DNA of 64,000 bases, taken from contig NC_082687.1 in assembly GCF_949987515.2 (NCBI RefSeq), positions 115,611,838 through 115,675,837 on the forward strand, read 5' to 3'. How positions within the stretch are numbered: position 1 is the stretch's first letter; every line of letters starts with the position of its first letter. Under the pieces are notes generated by a model, which saw only the letters and a program-made list of their open reading frames with translations, did not search any database and had not been told where the DNA came from. This DNA comes from Delphinus delphis (lineage: Eukaryota; Chordata; Mammalia; Artiodactyla; Delphinidae). Position numbers and translations under genes: made by a program. Of the stretch, positions 49,536 through 63,659 are shown one piece after another.

Positions 49536-52500
49536 AATAAGAATGTAAATGTATAGGGGAAATCTGTGTGTATGCATATGTACATATATGTGTATGCATA
49601 AACACATACATGCATGTATGTATGAGACTGTATACATTTATAAAATGTAAAATTATATATAGAGACAACACATGAACAAGTGTTATCTTAAGCCACATCT
49701 GTTAACAAAAGCAGTATTCATACACACATAATTTATGACTTTGTATATGCATATATTTTCAATCTTTATAGTAGCTTTTGAAATATATAAATATCTTTGT
49801 CATTTTAGTGACATGCGATCCAAGACTTAGAATGTTTAGGCATCTTCCAAAGTTCACACTGCTCTAAGGGTCACAGCAAGGGCTTAACCATGACTTCTTT
49901 GGTTAACCATTATTATAATCATATTATTACCCTCCTCTGCTGAATTTATAACAATATAACTGGAAACATATTTTTTAAAACAATGTAATAAAATTTACAA
50001 ATTACATATTTTGGTAATTTTGTATTTGAGGAACAGCTTTTAAAAAATTAATTAGGTAATAAAAGCAGCGAGAGGAAGAAATATTAAATATATCTTGGGA
50101 TGTATATACTTTCAGCCTGTGATGGCTTAGGTGACATCCCATGCCTTAGGGCATGAGGAAATGTTCTCTTTTCTCAAATTTTCCTCAAGCCATGAGATTC
50201 TGTGCACTGACCTGATTTGATTTGGGGAATAGTGCTGTTGGTATTGAAATTCAGTATTTTTTACTTTTAATTTAGGAAAGTCACTTTCCCTTTATTTAAA
50301 ATAGGTATGTTGCCTGAATTATTGAGTAGCCATGTCCCTTAACACAACTCTAATCACTTTTATGATGGATAGAAGATGTACACATCATTACTGTGCAGTT
50401 AATTTAATTCTGTTCACGTTAAAATTTAAGCAAATCTTTAACCACATATCACTGTCATTTCCTAAGTTTTTTAAGTATCCCCTGAAATGGCCAGTTTATA
50501 CATCAATGTATTTTTCAAATTGTGCAATGAAAAAGATTAGCTGACGCAGTGCAGTAGCCCCAAACACAATGGGACAAAGCAGGTGAATTGCCTCAGAGGC
50601 AGCTTTCTTAATGTTTGACTTTTTCTACATTTATTGAATACTTAGAAGTGCCAGAGGTGGTGCAGGGCCTAAAAAGGATTTGCTTTTCGGGATTTAGAGG
50701 CCAAAATTTAGACAGTCATATGACTGTATAATCATGAGAACAATTCTAATTTAACATTTAGAAATATAGGGGATTTTGTATGATGGATTTATGATAATTT
50801 TTCTACATAACTGAGGGGAATTGGCAGATACTACTCTGTCTTATTTAGTGTGGAAGTTTCTTACAGAATGTAGATTGAAAGATGGCAGTAAAAAATAGTC
50901 CTCCATTTCCAGAGAAATTCAGGAAGTGGGAGTATTAACTTTCTGGTAATCTGATCTGTTATTAAGCCTCAATTACTTCCTTTCACCCACCCACACTATC
51001 TATCCTCTTCATACAGGCAAGTCACCAGATTACAATGGTCTGTGATTGCAACTGGAATGCATTCTCTGCCATGATTCAAGTACACAAGTCCTAGTCCCCC
51101 CAGCATGACACATTCACAAGGATATTTCCAAGAATTTCATCTCAGGAACTGCACCAATATTTCCTTTCCTATGTAAAGCATCAGTAATGTCTTTTATTAC
51201 TCTATATAAATTATTCTCATTTAGTCTCACTGAGTGAGAACTTAAAACTTTACCCAGGTTTTTCCAAATTAAAAAGATATCAGAATATTTTATGTCTTCA
51301 AGATAGCTTTAAAATAGTAATGTTGTAACTCTAATATTCTTGAGAATCTATTCCAAGTCAGCACACGGTTGGCTATACATATTTCCTCTACTGATAGTTA
51401 AATACCGATGAAAGATAAATGAAGAAATATCTGCAGGATGTTCCTTCCTTACTGAAATGAAATGAAGAATTACACTGATCACTAGGAAAATAGCGTGCTT
51501 GTTTCTTATGAGACATGTAGGTTTAGTAACACATTTCTACTATTTGTTTAAAAAAATGAGATACACTTTTAAATAAATGCTAGCAGAATAATTTTTTAAG
51601 GAAAATTCACTCTAAATCCGTCCTAGAAATTCTATACCTGTAGATGTACTTAAAGAATACAGCTTAGCAAGCATTGAAGCCAATAAATCAGACAAATATC
51701 TTCAAATTCAATAATCAGATATATCTTTATGACTTTGACAACATTTGGTGATCAATTGGTTATTTGACTTTTCAAAGGGTTAACTAATGCCTGCTTTAAT
51801 AATACCTTGAATAATGATAATGGAAATTTTTGTTTCCATGTGATTCATTTTGATAGAAACCAAATTGTCACGCTGACCTTTCTTATAGCATGTTTTTCTG
51901 AATGTAATTTCTAAAAGGGGGAGACTTAGCAATTTGTATTGTGCTGAATTTTATTTACAGTGTTGCTTTCATAATTTACTTGGCATACATTTATTTTCTG
52001 GAAACGTTTATTGAACTCTTATGAATAGTTGGGATGTACCCAGCATCCTTCCCCCTTTTGTCCTCAACCTTGCTACTTCTTGTTGACCCACATCTTACAG
52101 GAAAGGGGCTTTGCCTTTTTGCATGGGTGAAGCATATAAACTAATTTAACCAACCAGCCCAATACAACCCTATACCAAATAAATTCAGTAAAAGTAACTC
52201 TCAGTGTTTTGGGAATTCTAGAAATCAGATTTCCTCTCTTCCTCTCTATCATGTATGTAGTGTGCAGATATGAAGACTTGAACATCTGTAGTCATTTGCT
52301 GCCAAAAAGACAATCTGAGAGGAACAGAGCCCTAGAAAATCCCAGGGAAATTGATCTGGGCCCGAATCATGTTTAATGTCAATCACAATTTAGCTCTTGG
52401 CATTGCCAGTCATGTGAGGAAATACTTTTCTTGCAATCATTTGCCAGTTTGAATCAGGTCTGCACTTATTGGAAAATGAATTACGTACATAATGGATAAG

Positions 52501-52547
52501 AAATTTGTTACCAGGAATGAGGTTACAAGTAACAGGGGAGAATTCTT
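49536..52547. other. Noncoding stretch, unrecognised
   Basis: No gene and no named repeat. A TG/TA-rich low-complexity patch lies at 49560-49625. Confidence 0.5.
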
Positions 52548-52562
52548 TAAAAGTGAGGGAAG

Positions 52563-52779
52563 GGCTTCCCTGGTGGCGCAGTGGTTGAGAGTCCACCTGC
52601 TGATGCAGGGGACACGGGTTCGTGCCCCGGTCCGGGAGGATCCCGCATGCCGCGGAGCGGCTGGGCCCGTGAGCCATGGCCGCTGAGCCCGTGCGCCCGG
52701 AGCCTGTGCTCCACAACGGGAGAGGCCACAACAGTGAGAGGCCCGCGTACTGCAAAAAAAAAAAAAAAAAAAAAACAAG
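52563..52779 (+). mobile_element. Young CHR-type SINE, short whale form
   Basis: Sense-strand SINE with head 'ggcttccctggtggcgcagt', intact B-box-like 'gggttcgtgccc' and an uninterrupted 22-base A tail (52754-52775). It is flanked by a perfect 15-base target duplication, TAAAAGTGAGGGAAG (52548-52562 and 52780-52794). The clean tail and duplication point to a recent insertion. Confidence 0.97.
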
Positions 52780-52794
52780 TAAAAGTGAGGGAAG

Positions 52795-53337
52795 TGAGAA
52801 AAAAGACCACTCTGAAAAATCTTTGTTTTACAATTGCATGGTGGTTGGTTAAAGTGAAGTTATTGTACTTTGGACCTAGAGCATGTGCTACCAAAACTAC
52901 TGTATTTGGCAACTGAGAAAAAAAGAAATAGTAGGATGATGGATTCTACAGACAAAACAGAAACAATCTTGCTTTGTTATGTACCTCTCAAAGCAGAAAG
53001 AATAGAAAAGAATGTTTTGCCAAGCATGGCTCCTCTGTCTTTGGTGTGCAATACACCTGTATAAGTTTAATTTGCAGGGACCCCCATGATTGGGAAAGTT
53101 GAATTACTTACAACAAGCCAAATGGAAGGTTATCAGAAGCAGAGATATGAGAGACATGGTAGGAGAATATAGAGAGGAATAGGAAATATATGGCCTTATC
53201 CTAGCATATTTTTAAAGCACTGTCTCCTGAAAAAAATATAAGCACTCACATTATGGAAATAAAATCAAACTAAAGGTTGAGAGAAGAAAATAAATATAAT
53301 AAATACCACTACAGTCCATTGGCTTCTCTAAAGATAC
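52795..53337. other. No recognised feature
   Basis: Noncoding sequence. Confidence 0.5.
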
Positions 53338-53465
53338 AACATATACCTATATATACATATATATATACACATACATATATGCCTATATGTACATATATAC
53401 ACATGCATATATGTACATATATACACATACCTATATGCATATATATACATATATACACATATATA
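53338..53465. repeat. TA/CA-rich compound microsatellite
   Basis: Alternating ATATACA, CATATATA and ACACATAC units with higher-order repetition of about 25-30 bases. The reading frames on both strands here are low-complexity artefacts. Confidence 0.9.
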
Positions 53466-54489
53466 TCTCTAAAATATGTCTTATACAGATGTTTCCCAAT
53501 TAAAGATGGAAGCAAAGCTATATTTATAACATTATTTTGAAAAGCCTTCATACGAATATGATTTTCACATTATTTAAGGTTAGTATATTAAATGTTTTCA
53601 ACATGTAATTAGATGACATTCTTTTTATAGATATAAATCAAGTAAGCATTATTTTCCAAAATGATTTACAGGTTAAACAATATTCTTCTAAGATGCTGTG
53701 GATACCAAACACTCATGAAGAATGATTTTTAATACACATATCAAAAAAGTTATTTAAGTCTGATTTCCTTTTAACAGTCTTTAATTTTCTGATTTCCAGT
53801 TTACAAGTGTTTAAAATGGACAAGTATGATTTTTCCTCTTAGTAATAATGTTGATTCAAGATATTTTGATTCAATATATGGCAATAAGTCTCCACATGTT
53901 AACCATTAGTATCTTGGGTTTTTTTAGTGGGATGTAACACTAACAACCACTACCTACAAAATACATCATTATTTTGTTGGTTTTACAAATCTCTTCTCCA
54001 CTTGTCAATTCAAAAAGAAAAAAACATTCTAAGAATTAGGGAATACAGAAAACTTAATGAAATTGACTTCCAGATTTATAATGTTTCTATTTTATCCTAG
54101 AAGAGAACATTAAAAATATGTCATTGCTATAAAAGACCATCTTGTTAACGTTACAAAAGATTGGTGGGAGCAAGAACTGTGTCACTGATACGTGGAGCTT
54201 TGGAGTTATCTCTACAAATTAGGAAAATGTTCAAAGGTAAAAAAGGAAATATAGCAATCCCTAAACCATGTTGATGATGAGTAGCTTAGTCTAAACTAAA
54301 TATTTTTCCACTCATAATAATCATCCTCCCCTCAAATGCCTTTTAAAAACATACATTACACAGTACAGTAGCAGAAATCAAGGACAACACAGACTATTTT
54401 CAAGAACAGAAAAGTCTCCAGCGAAGAAAGGTATCTTATAGCAAAGAGCAGACTTCTTTAGAGACATTAGTCAATTAACCTGCAATTCA
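53466..54489. other. Downstream flank and probable 3' UTR of TRAM1L1
   Basis: This lies just 3' of the TRAM1L1 stop codon in the transcript sense. I saw no AATAAA in the close flank. ATTAAA-like signals (TTTAAT on the plus strand) occur near 53728 and 53782 and could end the transcript, which is a guess. Confidence 0.4.
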
Positions 54490-55935
<1,446 letters not shown>

Positions 55936-56023
55936 AGATGCTCCTAAATGATTTGTCCATAGCATCTTCATTACTGACCGTGACGAAGCAGGACAGAACT
56001 CTGCTTGTTCTTCAGCAGCATGA

Positions 56024-56296
56024 TAATGATAAAAACCAGCATAGTAATAATGATAGAAGCAAACTCTCCTAGTGCTTAATGTTTACCAGGTGCCTTTACT
56101 TTTATAAATGGAAACTTTCTAGAAAACTCAGTGAAGAAAATAATAGTGTTTTAACCGTTTTTAAAGATTATTTTTATTTCTTCCAAAGGAGAAACTGAGG
56201 CACAGAGGTTAAGTGGTACGCCCAATGTCACACAGCTGGGAGGCGTTAGAGCTACGATTTGAATCCAGTGCCTGTGCTCTCGACCATTGTATTCTA
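56024..56296 (-). mobile_element. MIR SINE, antisense
   Basis: Read on the minus strand, the segment contains the MIR core: 'gaatcgt.gctctaacgcc', 'ctgtgtgacattgggcgtac' and 'cttaacctctgtgcctcagt', followed by 'ttctccttt'. It is a very old mammalian tRNA-derived SINE and lies about 100 bases beyond the TRAM1L1 CpG block. Confidence 0.85.
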
Positions 56297-56376
56297 GTAC
56301 CTCTTATTGTAAATCAGTCACACCTGGAAATATTTTGCTAGCGCAGCAACAGAGCGTACTCAAAAACAGTTCCCCG

Positions 56377-56500
56377 ATAATAATAATTATTATTATAATA
56401 AATATTATAAAATATATAATATAAATATATAAATATATAAAATAATATAATTAATAATATAAAATAATAATATATATATAAAATATTATTATCCCACAAT
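56377..56500. repeat. AT-only imperfect palindrome
   Basis: About 115 bases consist only of A and T. They open with GATAATAATAATTATTATTA and close with AAAATATTATTATC, so the two ends are inverted repeats. Internal ATAT and AATA tracts add further self-complementarity. Confidence 0.8.
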
Positions 56501-58169
56501 AATAATTGTGACAAAAATATTGTCTAGTCAGTAATCAGATTTATTGCATTTTAAAAGATGGGGAGTTGGTTGGAAGGGGAAAACTATCAGTTCACTGAAA
56601 GGTCTTTTGGCTGCAAAGCCCACAACTGAATTTCCTCTCTCTAGCAGATAAGAAACTCATGTTTCATTATTACGGTTTTTGCACATAATTTTGCTAAAAT
56701 TCACATATCAGAAAACAGCTTCTTTTGTAAATGTAAATATCTTCATCAGTTCAAAGTTCATATCAGCCTTCAAATTTGTCTTTGAAGGCAGAGCAGTTTT
56801 CTTGTTTCTTCCGTGTTGCATGAGATCATTGTCATTACTGATACAGTTAAGGTTTGAAGCTTGGAATATACATTTCAGAAGAATAAGTGCTTCCTGATTT
56901 AAATAAAACCCACTTTAAATTTAGAATGCCTAATTGCCTTTTATCATTGTTTCTCTGTGTGCTGTGCACTGACAAAAGATGCAGTCCAACCTGTGTAATG
57001 AGTTAAGATACTGAACAAAGTACTCTGATCAACAGACAGTGTGCCTGCATTTCCTGGAAGAGCCAAACAGTTGTACATATACAGAATTAGTCTGGAAAGT
57101 GCTCTCGGGTTAAGGAGTGTGCCTACATATTTTTCTATAGTAAGAATTCTCTATTTCTTGACGGATTCCTTATTGGATAGTCAACTTTTTTTTTAACAGA
57201 TCAGCTGCACAGTATTTGGTTTTCCGAGCTGTTACTCAGTTCTTGGCTCTGACAACTCAATTTTGAGTGCTTTTTGAGGTTAACTGAATCAGTGAGGAAT
57301 TATAAATAGAGGTGTCAAAATGAGGGCATCAAGAAATGAGAAAAAAAAAAAATCGAGCTTGAAGGCAGTTGCCAGGGAGGAAATAGTCAAGGAGAAGAGC
57401 AGTGGGAATTGTTGAGTTTATTCAAGAAAGTGCGAATTTATATACTTTTTTCAAAATAATCATAATTTCAAATATAGAATTCAGTTTTCTTATAGGCATA
57501 GACAATATGACTGTAATCATTTTGTGACATACTAACTAAATATAAAAATAGTTGTGCAATTCCTGAGCTGAGATTTCTGTTTATATTTCTGTTTGACAGT
57601 TTTGACAGGCCTTCCAACTCTACCTATGCAAATACGATAGATTTTGCCTCAAAAAAGGAACATATCAAAGTGAACAGAACAAATATTTATGCATAGTCGT
57701 GAAATGGTATTTTCTTACCAAAAGGAAAAAAGGCCATTTTCAGCTAGCTTAAAATTATCTCTTAAAGGAAAAAGAACATTCCCCCCATACACACACACTT
57801 ATTTTTTGAGTAGAGAAACTTCTTCAGCTATCAAATTACATTCTGTAGTCTAAATTATTAATTTAAATTTTATATTAAATACAGTGTATTTGAATTTTAG
57901 TTTCATATTTACTATTAACATCATCATAAAAATATAAAAATGTCAAATTTCTAAAGTTATTGGAATCTGTAAGAGTACTGTAGTAATATTATATAAAATG
58001 CCATTTGCTTTCAGTAGTTTTATTGGCACTATTTGACAAAGAATAAAAACTATATAACAATATCTTAAAATTTTGGATACCACTATGATTATTATATCAT
58101 TTAATGTATGGGCATGTATTCCTATTTTATGCGCTATGCCTGTGGTATTAAATTCAAATGGAGACTTCT
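56501..58169. other. No recognised feature
   Basis: AT-rich noncoding sequence. Confidence 0.5.
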
Positions 58170-58915
58170 GCTTTTGTCATTAAGAGTAACTATAATTGAA
58201 CTTCCACTCCTATTGTAAATAACTGAAAAACTAGACAAATTATATGAAATAACTTTTTTTTTTCAGATATTGGAGAATAAAAAAGGAGGGAGAGAAATGA
58301 GGAGAGCCCCACAATTTGCCCCAGATTTCTGCCTGGATGCATTTTCCAGTCCACTGTGCAGAGATGGAAGGAGGGTAGGGCAGCCAAGAAGAGCCTCCTG
58401 GAGATGTTGCTGAATTGAGGAGAGATAGGAGAAGGTGAGGCGACTAAAGTTTGCTGGGCAGAGTAATTTTGCAGAGAAAGTTAAGTGATTAGAGTGCTTT
58501 GGAAATTTGCATAAACATTCCCTAGAGGCTGCCTCTAATATTAAGTTTTGTATGCATGAGGTTGGAATACATGAGGCCAAGCAAAGAACTGTAGGAGAAA
58601 TGTAAATTCAAAATTTTCAGGAATCCAAACAGAACTAGGAGATTTTGAAGTTTAGAAAAGTCAGAAGGTAGAATCCCCTTAGAACACTTGTGAGACTACA
58701 CTCAGTCAAGGGCCAAGAAAAGTCACAGTCAATAGGAAGGCTACACTTGCCCTAGGGAAAAAGCTAATTAATGCGTGCCTATAGTTTTCAAGAAGCCTTC
58801 AAAGGATCAAGGTGCTCCACAAGGAAGTGTCTGCCAGAAAAATCCACACCTTGACAATGTGAAATTCACATTGTTTAGCATCTATATAAAACTTATGAAA
58901 CAAAAGCTAGGTTCA
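58170..58915 (+). mobile_element. Old L1M 5' UTR fragment
   Basis: Phrases such as 'ctagacaaattatatgaaat', 'gagagccccacaatttgccc', 'agagtaattttgcagagaaa' and 'ggaaggctacacttgcccta' follow the order of an old L1M 5' UTR in sense orientation. ORF1 and ORF2 do not follow; another repeat begins near 58918. Confidence 0.55.
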
Positions 58916-58917
58916 GC

Positions 58918-59215
58918 TGGGTCTATCAGAATGTCTACATGTGACCTCTCCATGTGGCGTTGGCATTGTCACAGAGCAGTGGCTATAGGCTCTAAGACTG
59001 AGCTTTGTAGTGAAAAAAAAGTCGAAGTTTTGTGGCCTTTTATGACCCAGAATTGGAAGTTATGTCATATAATTTTCATTGTCAAAGCAGGCACAAGCCT
59101 TTTAACTTCAAGGTGGAGCTGGTTGAGGGCAGGGTGGGGAACACAGACGTCGCCTCTTAATAAGAAATGTACCCGAATATTTCTGGCTAAGTTTTTAAAT
59201 AGCCACATCTTTTCT
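58918..59215. mobile_element. Old interspersed repeat, family unsure
   Basis: The wording 'gacctctccatgtggcgttg', 'ttttatgacccagaattgga' and 'cgcctcttaataagaa' resembles a common old mammalian repeat (LTR or DNA element) that carries 'ggccttttatgacccagcct'. The strand of the consensus is not established. Confidence 0.4.
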
Positions 59216-59555
59216 TTTAACAACTCTTCTTTCCTCTCACATAAAATATGCACTGTTTCCTTTCAATGCAAACAAATGTCTCATGCCAATATAGCAACAG
59301 GGTCAAGTTTATTACCTAGGAATTTGAAAGCTAAATTAGATCCAGGCATAGAAGGGCTCCTTAGGTCCTTTCCTTTGTTACACTTACTCTTCATTTAAAT
59401 ACTTGTAAAGGAAAGAAACAAGGTATCTGGCTCTCACACACCTAAGGCATAGGAAAAATGCAATAGACACTTACATACAAGAAGTAGGTAAATTGGATGC
59501 ACACAGCAGTCAATGGTCAAAATGAAACAGGAGGAAGAGGGCAGGGCACAACCTT

Positions 59556-60005
59556 TGAAAGAATTACATAGCCATAGGACATGACAAAACCTGGTTGGAA
59601 CCAACTAGGTCCAAGATGGCAGAAGATTTGACTTCCAGTGGACCTTGAGCCTCATCATACTCTCATTGTAATATGTTAGCATGGTAAGTGACACTACCAG
59701 TGCCATGACAGTTCTGAGGCTAACCATAAAAGGCCAAAAAGTGGGCAGTGGCTCAATTCCTGGAAATCCCCACCCCTTCCTTGAAATAATTGGAATACTC
59801 CTCCCACTCATTAGCCTATGAAATTACTCAGCCCATAAAAACTAACCACACCATATTTCGGGGCTCTCTCGCCTTCTGAGATGGCCCCACACTCTGTCTC
59901 TGGAGTGTATGTCTCTCTAAATAAATCCACCTATCACTTCGTCTCTCACTGAATTCTTTCTGCAATGAGATATCAAGAACCTCAAATTCACTGGAAACAA
60001 ATATA
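59556..60005 (+). mobile_element. ERV1-type LTR
   Basis: The order fits a gamma-type ERV LTR: TGAAAGAATTACATAG at the start, then 'tgacttccagtggacc', 'ccataaaaggccaaaaagtg', 'cagcccataaaaactaacca' (TATA-like), 'cttctgagatggcccc' and 'ctctctaaataaatcca' (polyadenylation signal). No internal viral genes are seen nearby, so it is likely a solo LTR. The exact 3' end is uncertain. Confidence 0.72.
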
Positions 60006-60540
60006 ATTATGAGGTCTATCTGGGGGAAGTCCCTAGATCTTTGATTTAAACCCAGTCTCTCTTCCTCAGAAATAGTGGAAGATGTTTCTTTTTCTTTTTC
60101 TTTTTTTTTGCTCTTTAAAACATGGACTAAATATTACAAGTTATTTGTATTTATTGGTTTGTATATTTTAAAAGGTACAAAAAAAAAAAACCCTAGAAGC
60201 CAAGTAATGTTAATGTGTTAATGTTAATCTTTGTCTTTGTGGTATAATATTAATTATAATCTATCAATTATACTATTGGCACTTCAAGGAATTAACATTC
60301 CATCAATGAATTTATGGTGGAACCAAGAGAGGAGTGGAAAGATTAGCATCTGAGTATCCTTTACAGAGGACTGCCACATACTGAGCAAAGTATCTTTTAA
60401 AATGCTATATTGATTTTGTTATGAGAAACAATTGGTTAAAAAAATCAATAGAAAGCCCCCTTATAATTTAGGTACTATATTTAATACAAATAATTAGTTA
60501 TTTCCATTATCTACACAATGTAACCTTCTGCATCTGGATT
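60006..60540. other. No recognised feature
   Basis: AT-rich noncoding sequence with C/T- and A-rich runs. Confidence 0.5.
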
Positions 60541-60548
60541 TTATAACT

Positions 60549-61179
60549 CGGGGGTCCCCAACCTCTGGGCCACGGACTGGTACTGGTCTGTGGCCTGTTA
60601 GGAACCAGGCCACACAGCAGGAGGTGAGCAGCGGGCGAGTGAGTGAAGCTTTATCTGTATTTACAGCTGCTCCCCATCACTCACATTACCACCTGAACTC
60701 CACCTCCTGTCAGATCAGTGGCAGAGGCATCAGATTCTCATAGGAGCGTGAACCCTACTGTGAATTGCACATGCGAAGGAGCTAGGTTGCGTGTTCCTTA
60801 TGAGAATCTAATGCCTGATGATCCGAGGTGGAGCTGAGGTGATGCTAGCGCTGGGGAGCGCCTGCAAATACAGATTATCATTAGCAGAGAGGTTTGACTG
60901 CATAGAGACCATAACAAATCAATTGCCTGCAGACTCATATCAGAACCCTGTCAGTGAGTGGCAAGTGAAAACAAGCTCAGGGCTCCCACCAATTCTGCAT
61001 TGTGGTGAGCTGTATAATTATTTCATTACATATTACAATGTAATAATAATAGAAATAAAGTGCACAATAAATGTAATGCACTTGAATCGTCTGGAAACCA
61101 ACCACCCTTCCCCCTGGTCTGTGGAAAAATTGTCTTCCACGAAACCAGTCCCTGGTGCCAAAAAGGTTGGGGACAGCTG
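60549..61179 (+). mobile_element. hAT-Charlie nonautonomous element (MER1 type)
   Basis: The ends are inverted repeats (CGGGGGTCCCCAACCT at the left; AGGTTGGGGACAGCTG at the right). The element is flanked by a perfect 8-base target duplication, TTATAACT, at 60541-60548 and 61180-61187. Eight-base duplications are the hAT hallmark. The internal wording matches MER1-like derivatives of Charlie3. The 129-codon frame from 60818 is noncoding leftover sequence. Confidence 0.95.
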
Positions 61180-61187
61180 TTATAACT

Positions 61188-63659
61188 TAACATTATTATT
61201 TATATGAATAGCTTAGCCAAAAATCTCTTTTAATTGACTTTTGCGCCTTTTTAAAACATAACTTCCCCAAAGAGATAAATGGACATCGATTCTGACTTTG
61301 TTAAACTAGCAAAGTACGTTAGGAACTTTATAATATAGACATTGTCTCATCTTTCAATATTATTCTATCTCACAATGAAAAAATAATTATATTTGTATAC
61401 CTTTAACATACCTACCATTTAATAATTTAAATTTGGATAATTCAAGTAATTGAACTGAACATTCAAATGCTAAAATTCAATAGCATTTGAGGAAGCAATA
61501 TATGTTGGAAGAAAACTACTTCAAAAGATCAAACATAAGTCACTTTAAATCAATGTTTATAATTAGCAGTCATAATTGTCTGAGATCACCAAACACTTAG
61601 TTCCATTAAGCAAAACATAATATGATTTAGCTTGTGCATGAAATTAAAAAGTCTCTTGAGGTTTGACTGATTCAAACAGTCTTGAATAATTTGATTAAAG
61701 AGATTTTTAATATTTAAGTCATTTTTATAACTGATAAGACACAGCCTTTAAAAATATACAGCAAGGAATATGGTTGAATATTTAATGGAATAAGGAAAAA
61801 CCTCAATACAACATTTCCGAATTCTGGTGTGATGATGCTGATGGTAGCATATTCTGATCTTGCCTATTTTGGTAATTATTACAACGTCGATCAATTTAAT
61901 TTATTCATATATCTCATTATCAAGTCAGTTGTAAATCTCATTCTTCTCAGGTTATCAATTTCTAAATAATTTACTTAACAACATATAATAAGGACCAATT
62001 TTTTTAAAGAAGCTATGACACTGTAGTGTAGTTTTCCATAGTCATGAAGGGAAATAAATGGTTTGAGGACATGTGTTCAAATCTGTTACAAAAGTTTGCT
62101 ATGTATAGATCATTTTATATATACAAAATATGGTGGAAAGCTAGGCTATAATGTTGATTTTATTTACTGAATAAACATTTGTTAAGAAATTGCTAAAATG
62201 GCCATGAGCATTACACACATATTTGCTCTTGCTGAATTCTGTTTGATCACAGCACTGTCTGTGGCACTAAGTGACATGGAGGTTTTCTAAGTTCTGGTTA
62301 AGACAGAGGGTATGAAAAACCAGTTTTGGTAGGTTGAGTTCAAAAGTGAAGTTTGAAGTCTGACCTAGTGGTTCTACGAACAATTAATTACTGATCTCTA
62401 CCTTACTTATTTTCTCTGGAGATTTTTTTAGTTGTGGATGGTAATTACTTTTAAATTTTTTTGAAACTTGTCTCACATACAGGAGCATAAAAGACAAATG
62501 AAAACCTGTCTACAACATGTTGTCAAGGGCAAAGAAGACTGTGCACTGTTTATTTATGACAAGAAAAATGTTTTAATGTCCCTCATACACCATCTTTCTC
62601 ACAAATTCCCTCCTACAGACTGCATCAATCAGTGGATGTCACTTTTGTGGAAGTCATGATCTGTATTCCTCCTGGCAGCTCTCTTACTTTACAGGCCCTA
62701 AAATAGGTTCAGTTATAGCTTACAACTGCAAGAGAGCAGAAATCCATTTCCTGTATCCATTTCCTTGACTCACCACCATTTGATGTCATTGTCTTTCCGA
62801 TAATTTGCCACCAAAAATTATTGGTGATATTACAAAATGGACAAAATGAGAATTGCATTCTTTTCACACAATCTAGTAATTAAACAATAGGAAAAAAGAA
62901 CCCCATCTTAAAAGTAAAGTAGTAATATTTTACAATAAAGGTCCCAAGGCCAAGAGAAATCTTTACTATTTCCTCTATTACAAAGCAGATCTATAATTTT
63001 GCAAATAACGCAAGTGAAGTTGCTCTAATCTTGTGCTATATTCTATTGTGACTTTTATTCTAAAATAACTCGTGCTTTTTCGAATGTGAAATTATTTCTG
63101 ATTACACAACTGCAAGCTACTTTTTTTTCAGTACTAATTCATCTTTTACCCATGCATTCTTGCTTACTAGCTAGCTAAATCGCAACACGATTTTGGGTAA
63201 CAAATAATGGGCCCATTGAATAGTTTATTTTGCAAATTAAGATCTACTTAAGCAATTCTTTCAGTACTACCCCAAGGCACATATTTTTTTCAGGTAGAAT
63301 AACTATTCTTCTAATAAGGAACATATTTGAATATTAAATAAAGGTTTCTAAGAGACATATTATTATATGTATGTCCAACCTGATGTTAAAAAATTCAGGG
63401 TCAATTAATACTGTAATAATGTTTGAAAGAAGTCTGTCAGCAGGTATAATACTCTAGTCACTCAACATGAGATCGTAATAAGGATATCAATTGTGTGAGA
63501 CAGAAAGACAATATATAGACAGGTGTCTGACCCTAAAGGGGCTGTATTAAAATATGGATCCAGTGCATAGAAAAAAACAAGGATTTAGTTTCTGTTTAAG
63601 ATGCAAAATTTGATAACTGGACCATAAGCAAAAATAATGCTATACGATTACTATATGAT
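61188..63659. other. No recognised feature
   Basis: AT-rich noncoding stretch with no named repeat and only short open frames. Confidence 0.5.

Noticed and set aside
58775..59398. 207-codon plus-strand open frame
   Set aside because: It crosses from an L1M 5' UTR fragment into a different old repeat and unrelated flank, so it is a chance frame.
60818..61207. 129-codon frame in the MER1 element
   Set aside because: The element is a nonautonomous hAT derivative; the frame extends past the element end and shows no transposase motifs.
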